NCBI GenBank assembly: GCA_963844805.1
Contig: CAWJPU010000009.1
Coordinates: 462,236 to 526,235 of the forward strand
Reading direction: 5' to 3'
DNA: 64,000 nt
From: JACCZR01 sp963844805
Lineage (GTDB): Bacteria > Actinomycetota > Thermoleophilia > Solirubrobacterales > Thermoleophilaceae
Shown: positions 59,735 through 64,000 of the stretch, one piece after another
Position numbering within the stretch: the first letter of the stretch is position 1
Layout: the number at the start of each line of letters is the position of its first letter
The notes under the pieces: generated by a model
Databases searched by the model: none
What the model was told of the DNA's origin: nothing
The model's input: the letters and a program-made list of their open reading frames with translations, nothing else
Position numbers and translations under genes: made by a program

Positions 59735-60754
59735 TTGCGCCTCGGCTTCTACGTAACGGGCTCGGGCACCTGCGACCACCGGGAACTGCTGCGCCAGGTC
59801 GAGCGTGCGGACGAGGCCGGCTTCGACTCGGTCTGGCTGCGCGAGCGCCACTTCCACCGCGACCACCAGGGCCGTAACTTCTTCTCGGCGCCGATGGTGG
59901 TGGCCGCCTGGATCGCGGCCCGCACGCGCAAGGTGCGCATCGGCCTGGGCGCACGGATCCTGCCGCTCGACCACCCCGTGCACCTCGCCGAGGACGCCGC
60001 GACGGTCGACCTGATCTCCGGCGGAAGGCTCGACGTCGGCATCGCGAGGATCGGCGAAAACCAGCTCTACGAGGGCGCCTTCGGGCGCGATCCGGCCGAG
60101 GCCCGCTCGCGCTTCTACGAGGCCCTCGAGGTGATGGAGCTCGCTTGGACGGGCGAGCCCTTCAGCCATTCGGGCAAGCACTACCGCGTACCCGAGGTGG
60201 CGGTGGCGCCGAGGCCCGTCCAGCGGCCCGGGCCGCCGGTCTACCTGGTCGGCATCAGCGAGCGGACGCTGGGCTTCGGCGCCGAGCGGGGCCTGCCGCT
60301 CCTGTTGGCCGGCGCCCAGCCGGAGGCCGAGGTCGAGCGCACCATTCACGACTACCGGGGCCGGCTCGACGCGGCCGGCCACGACCCGGACGCGGTGCCG
60401 ATGCCGCTCAACCGCTTCGTCTACGTGGGCGAGACGACCGAGCAGGCGCGCGCCGAGCTGGGCCCCGCGATCGCGGACTTCCTCGACCGCCCCGCCTCGG
60501 TGATTCGCGACTTCCTCGGTTCGCGCGCCGCCGACGTGGGCGAGGAGATGCTGCTCGACGAGGTGTTCATCTGCGGCGACGCCGACCACTGCGCCGAGCG
60601 GCTCGAGCACCTGCGCGGCTCGGCCGGGGTGCGCGAGGTGCTGTGCACCTTCAACTACTTCACGCTGCCGCACGACCGCTGCCTCGCGTCGATGGAGCGC
60701 TTCGTCGAAGGCGTGCAGCCGAGGCTGCAGAGCGCTGTGGCGGTGGCCGAGTGA
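59735..60754 (+). CDS. LLM-class flavin-dependent oxidoreductase (1)
   Basis: 339 residues from TTG 59735, a TIM-barrel luciferase-like monooxygenase: LGFYVTGSGTCDHRELLRQVERADEAGFDSVWLRERHFH, ARTRKVRIGLGARILPLDHPVHLAEDAATVDLISGGRLDVGIARI and the substrate-side SGKHYRVPEVAVAPRPVQRPGPPVYLVG. The bulge residues at strand 3 and the AEDAATVDLISGGR block are family hallmarks. FMN or F420 may be the cofactor, and an F420-type enzyme elsewhere in the window shows the genome uses F420. It lies 12 bases after the creatininase gene and overlaps the next gene by one base. Confidence 0.87.
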   Translation: MRLGFYVTGSGTCDHRELLRQVERADEAGFDSVWLRERHFHRDHQGRNFFSAPMVVAAWIAARTRKVRIGLGARILPLDHPVHLAEDAATVDLISGGRLDVGIARIGENQLYEGAFGRDPAEARSRFYEALEVMELAWTGEPFSHSGKHYRVPEVAVAPRPVQRPGPPVYLVGISERTLGFGAERGLPLLLAGAQPEAEVERTIHDYRGRLDAAGHDPDAVPMPLNRFVYVGETTEQARAELGPAIADFLDRPASVIRDFLGSRAADVGEEMLLDEVFICGDADHCAERLEHLRGSAGVREVLCTFNYFTLPHDRCLASMERFVEGVQPRLQSAVAVAE

Positions 60755-61770
60755 TGAGGGTCGGCAGCTTCGTCATGGGCACGCGCGGGGGCGACTACGA
60801 GGCGATCCTCGACCAGGTCGTGCGCTCCGAGGAGCTCGGCTTCGACACGGTCGTGCTGGCGGAGCGCCATTTCCGCCACGCTCCGCTGCTGTACCCGTCG
60901 CCGCTCGCGGTGGCCGGGGCGATAGCCGCGCGCACCGAGCGGATGCGGATCGGCACGGCAGGCCGCATCCTCTCGCTCGACCACCCGATCCACGTCGCCG
61001 AGGCCGCCGCGACCCTCGACGTGCTCAGTGACGGCCGGGTCGACTTCGGCGTGACGCGCGCGAGCCTGGACGAGGAGGCTCACGTGGCCTTCTCATCGCC
61101 GCACGAGCAGTCTCGCGGCCGCTTCGTGGAGGCGCTCGAGATCATCTTGCGCGCCTGGACAGAGGACTCGTTCAGCTTCGAGGGCGAGCACTTCAGCGTG
61201 CCCGAGGTGTCCGTCTTCCCCAAGCCGGTGCAGCGGCCGCATCCGCCGCTCTACGTCGTGGCCGTTTCGCCCGAGCGGCTGGCGTTCGCGTCGCGCGAGG
61301 GGATCAACGCCTACATCGGGGCCATCAGGACGCCCGACGAGCTCGGCGAGGCAGCCCGCTCGTACCGCCACGGCCTGTCCGCCGCGGGCCACGACCCGGG
61401 CGAGAAGACGCTGTCGGTGAACCGCTTCATCTACGTCTCCGACGACGACCGGCGGGCCCGGGAGGAGTTCGAGCAGCCGTTCCTGGAGCTCATGCACGAG
61501 CGCGCGCCGGACCTGAAGGGGGCGCTGGTGGCGAAGTACGGCGGCGTCGAGGAGCTCACGTTCGAGCGCTTCCTCGCGGACTTCTGCATCTGCGGCGGGC
61601 CCGATACGGTCGTCCGCCGGCTCCACGAGGTGAGCGGCGCGACGGCCTGCGACTACCTGCTGGCCACCCTCAACTTCGCCACGCTCGACCACGATCTCTG
61701 CCTGCGCTCGATGGAGCTGTTCGGCGCGGAGGTGATGCCCGCGCTCGCCCCGGCAGCCGCGCCCGCCTGA
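60754..61770 (+). CDS. LLM-class flavin-dependent oxidoreductase (2)
   Basis: 338 residues from ATG 60754 (TGATG overlap). Paralogue of the preceding protein with the same barrel plan: VGSFVMGTRGGDYEAILDQVVRSEELGFDTVVLAERHFRH, ARTERMRIGTAGRILSLDHPIHVAEAAATLDVLSDGRVDFGVTRA, GEHFSVPEVSVFPKPVQRPHPPLYVVAVS. The C-terminal CICGGPDTVVRRLHEVSG resembles the first copy's CGDADHCAERLEHL. Two LLM proteins side by side may form an alpha-beta pair like LuxA/LuxB, or act on successive substrates. Its stop overlaps the aldehyde-dehydrogenase ATG. Confidence 0.87.
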   Translation: MRVGSFVMGTRGGDYEAILDQVVRSEELGFDTVVLAERHFRHAPLLYPSPLAVAGAIAARTERMRIGTAGRILSLDHPIHVAEAAATLDVLSDGRVDFGVTRASLDEEAHVAFSSPHEQSRGRFVEALEIILRAWTEDSFSFEGEHFSVPEVSVFPKPVQRPHPPLYVVAVSPERLAFASREGINAYIGAIRTPDELGEAARSYRHGLSAAGHDPGEKTLSVNRFIYVSDDDRRAREEFEQPFLELMHERAPDLKGALVAKYGGVEELTFERFLADFCICGGPDTVVRRLHEVSGATACDYLLATLNFATLDHDLCLRSMELFGAEVMPALAPAAAPA

Positions 61771-63099
61771 TGGCGGTCGCCGTCCAGCCGCGCGCGGAGA
61801 CGCGGAGCGCGATCGACGCGGCAGCGGCTGCGCTGCCCTCCTGGTCGGCACTCCCTGCGGCCGAGCGCGGGGCGATCCTCGTGCGGGCCGGAGACCTGCT
61901 CGAGGACCGCGGCGAGGAGCTCGCGCGCCTGATCGCCCGCGAGGGCGGCAAGCCGCTGAGGGAGGCGCGCGGCGAGGTCGGCTACGCGGCCGGCTTCCTG
62001 CGCTTCTACGCCTCCGAGGCCGAGTCGGCGCTTGCGCCGCAGTCCCATCCGCATCCCGGCGGGAAGCGGGTCCGCACGCTGCGCCGCCCAGCCGGCGTGT
62101 GCGGGCTCATCACGATCTGGAACTTCCCGGCCGCCGGAGTGACCCGGCCGCTGGGGGCGGCACTCGCCGCCGGCTGCACCGCCGTCGTCAAGCCGGCCGA
62201 GCAGACGCCGCTCTCCGCCGCCGCCGTGCTCGAGGCGCTGTCCGACGCCGGGCTGCCCCCTGGCGTTGCCAACCTCGTGGTCGCACAGGACCCGGAGCCG
62301 GTCGGCCGCGAGCTGGTCGAGAACGAGGCCGTGCGCAAGCTCAGCTTCACCGGCTCGGCGGAGGTCGGCACGGCTCTGCTGCGGGACTCGGCCGCCCAGG
62401 CCAAGCACGTGACGCTCGAGCTCGGCGGGCACGCGCCGTTCATCGTGCTCGCCGACGCGGACCTCGAGGCCGCGGTGGAGGGGGCGGTCGCGTCCAAGTT
62501 CCGCAACTCCGGCCAGACCTGCGTCTGCCTCAACCGGGTCTACGTCGAGCGGGCCGTGTACGACGAGTTGCTGCGACCGCTTCGCGCAGCGGGTGTCCGG
62601 ACTGCGGGCCGGCGACCCGCTCGACGAGTCCACCGAGGTGGGACCGCTGATCGACGAGAGCGCGCTGGAGCGGGTCGAGCGCCATGTGGCCGATGCCGTA
62701 CGGCGGGGCGCCGAGCTGCTGTGCGGTGGCCGCCGGATCGACGGCCTGGTGTACGCCCCGACCGTCCTTGCCGGGGTGCCCGCCGACGCGCTCGTCATGC
62801 GCGAGGAGACCTTCGGTCCGGTTGCGCCGCTCGCGCCGGTGGACTCCGAGCAGGAGGCGGTGGAGCTGGCCAACGCCACCCCCTGGGGCCTGGCGGCCTA
62901 CGTCTACGGCGATCCGGAGCGCGCGGTCCGGCTCGCCCCCGCGCTGGACTACGGCGTCGTCGGCGTGAACGACCCGCTGCCCGCGGCTCCGCACCTCCCC
63001 TTCGGCGGCATCAAGCGCAGCGGCCTCGGCAAGGAGGGCGGCCGGGCCGGCATCGAGGAGTTCCTCGAAGTGCAGCTCGTCTCGGAGGCGCCCCGGTGA
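61770..63099 (+). pseudogene. Aldehyde dehydrogenase (succinate-semialdehyde type), one frameshift
   Basis: About 442 residues if repaired. ATG 61770 overlaps the LLM stop (TGATG). Frame 1 gives WNFPAAGVTRPLGAALAAGCTAVVKPAEQTPLSA (NAD site), FTGSAEVG, the catalytic Glu in VTLELGGHAPFIVL and Cys in SGQTCVCLNRVYVE. An extra C at 62577 shifts the frame, then SGLRAGDPLDESTEVGPLIDE and YVYGDPERAVRLAPALDYGVVGVNDPLPAAPHLPFGGIKRSGLGKEG follow to the TGA at 63099. All catalytic parts are present, so an error is likely. It oxidises an aldehyde produced by a neighbour, perhaps an LLM enzyme. The stop overlaps the GTG of the next gene. Confidence 0.85.
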
Positions 63100-64000
63100 C
63101 GGCGTCGCGGCTCAACCCCGTGGCCGCGCCGGTGCGAGCCTTGCGCCGCGACGACATGAGCCTGCTGGGAGTCGAGCGGACGGCGAAGCTGGGGAGGGCT
63201 TGGAACTCGCGCCGCTTCGGTCGAGTCCTCGAGGCCCGGCGCCGCAACGCGGAGCACCACCTGGCCGAGCTGCGGCGCGAGTGCAGCACGCCGCCGATCG
63301 AGCTGCGCGACGGCTGGGCTCGCGACGACTCGCACTCGCTCCCGCACCTGGAACGGGTGATCGAGGACATGGAGGAGGTCATCTCAGAGCGTGGCGGGCA
63401 GCCCTGGCCCTTCCACAACAAGCCCTTCCTGTTCGACATCCTCCACGAGCGCGGCTGGGAGCGATACGACTCGATCCTGGACTTCGTGAGCACGCCCGAC
63501 GTGCTGGAGCCGGTCGCCCGCCACTGCGGCTTCGCGCCCTGCCTCTCCGGCGACACGCCGCCCGGCGTGCGCCTGATGGAGTCGACCACCAAGTACGACC
63601 CGCAGGCCGAGGGTCCGTTCCGCTCGAGCCAGCTCTGGCACACCGACTACCACTCCTTTCCGACCGTCTACGTGATCGTTGCGGTGCGCGACATCGGTCC
63701 CGACGACGGACCGCTGCACTTCATCGGCGAGGCTGCCTCGCGCCGGCTCAACGACGCCCTCGGCTACAACCGGCGCGGCTCGCCGCACCGCGTCAGCGAC
63801 GAGACGTTCGCCGAGCTGGTCGACGCCTCGGAGGTGAAGACGTTCACGGCGCCGCGGGGCAGCGTCATGTTCATCGAGTCGAGCCGCTGCTTCCACTTCG
63901 GCAGCCGCAATCCGCGCAATCCGCGCTACCAGCTCCAGTACGCCTACATCTCGCCGGTGCGCAACGACTTCGGCGACCTGGTTCGCCCGCAGGCGGAGTA
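63096..64000 (+). CDS. Phytanoyl-CoA-dioxygenase-like protein (runs off the window)
   Basis: At least 301 residues from GTG 63096 (GTGA overlap), no stop before 64000. QLWHTDYHSFPTVYVIVAVRDIGPDDGPLHFIG carries the H-x-D iron ligands of 2-oxoglutarate-dependent dioxygenases. FTAPRGSVMFIESSRCFHFGSRNPRNPRYQLQYAY supplies the third His and the 2OG-binding Arg. It would use O2 and 2-oxoglutarate to hydroxylate or desaturate a small molecule. It may be the last or a middle step of the operon. The true length and further genes lie outside the window. Confidence 0.82.
   Translation, partial: MTASRLNPVAAPVRALRRDDMSLLGVERTAKLGRAWNSRRFGRVLEARRRNAEHHLAELRRECSTPPIELRDGWARDDSHSLPHLERVIEDMEEVISERGGQPWPFHNKPFLFDILHERGWERYDSILDFVSTPDVLEPVARHCGFAPCLSGDTPPGVRLMESTTKYDPQAEGPFRSSQLWHTDYHSFPTVYVIVAVRDIGPDDGPLHFIGEAASRRLNDALGYNRRGSPHRVSDETFAELVDASEVKTFTAPRGSVMFIESSRCFHFGSRNPRNPRYQLQYAYISPVRNDFGDLVRPQAE

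Overview
The window is high-GC DNA, densely packed with genes on both strands. GTG starts are frequent, four-base stop/start overlaps are common, and several genes look leaderless. The content points to a soil-type Actinomycetota genome, probably Thermoleophilia/Solirubrobacterales: an F420-type deazaflavin oxidoreductase, two luciferase-like oxidoreductases, AlkZ-like winged-helix proteins, several SnoaL/NTF2 proteins and DrrAB-type ABC genes. That placement is inferred from gene families, not from a marker gene. At least eleven genes are interrupted by an apparent single-base insertion or deletion, after which the protein family continues in another frame. This many suggests an uncorrected draft or metagenome assembly, so the 'pseudogene' labels on those entries mean 'frameshifted as read', not proven dead.

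Layout. Bases 1-6.3 kb hold regulator-centred genes: PadR, MarR with a divergent carboxylesterase, and a MocR-type regulator, followed by a thioesterase and a DrrAB-type exporter. Bases 6.3-18.8 kb are a housekeeping/stress mix: methyltransferase, two AlkZ-like proteins, LtrA, F420-type oxidoreductase, YjbR, a saccharopine-dehydrogenase-like enzyme, a SoxR regulator with a well-formed 19-bp-spacer promoter in front of a DUF5519/MBL pair, an SDR, and a tryptophan-dioxygenase/PrnB-like protein. Bases 18.8-29.1 kb contain an ABCG-like exporter fused to a cyclic-nucleotide-binding domain, coupled to a hydrolase-LuxR fusion, an MFS transporter, a homocysteine-methyltransferase/hydrolase read-through, a MerR regulator with a perfect operator, cupin and SnoaL proteins and a berberine-bridge-type oxidoreductase.

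Bases 29.2-57.3 kb form a large surface-glycan locus. It has two GT39-like membrane proteins, at least ten glycosyltransferases of the GT4, GT2 and rhamnosyltransferase types, a Wzm/Wzt-type ABC exporter, an HPr-kinase-like protein, an alkaline-phosphatase-superfamily enzyme, a Gfo/Idh/MocA oxidoreductase, a nucleotidyltransferase and a polysaccharide deacetylase. Within it, about 11.4 kb is bracketed by two 320-base direct repeats, about 98% identical, derived from the 3' half of the deacetylase gene. Several gene fragments and a tRNA-like 3' fragment lie inside, so this part is a recombination mosaic.

Bases 57.3-64 kb hold a CapK/phenylacetate-CoA-ligase-like gene. Divergent from it is a tight operon: creatininase-family amidohydrolase, two LLM-class flavin-dependent oxidoreductases, an aldehyde dehydrogenase and a phytanoyl-CoA-dioxygenase-like protein that runs off the window. 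I do not recognise this combination as a described pathway. It is my best candidate for an undescribed system, possibly making or modifying a component of the neighbouring glycan. No CRISPR array, rRNA gene, complete tRNA, transposase or integrase was found.
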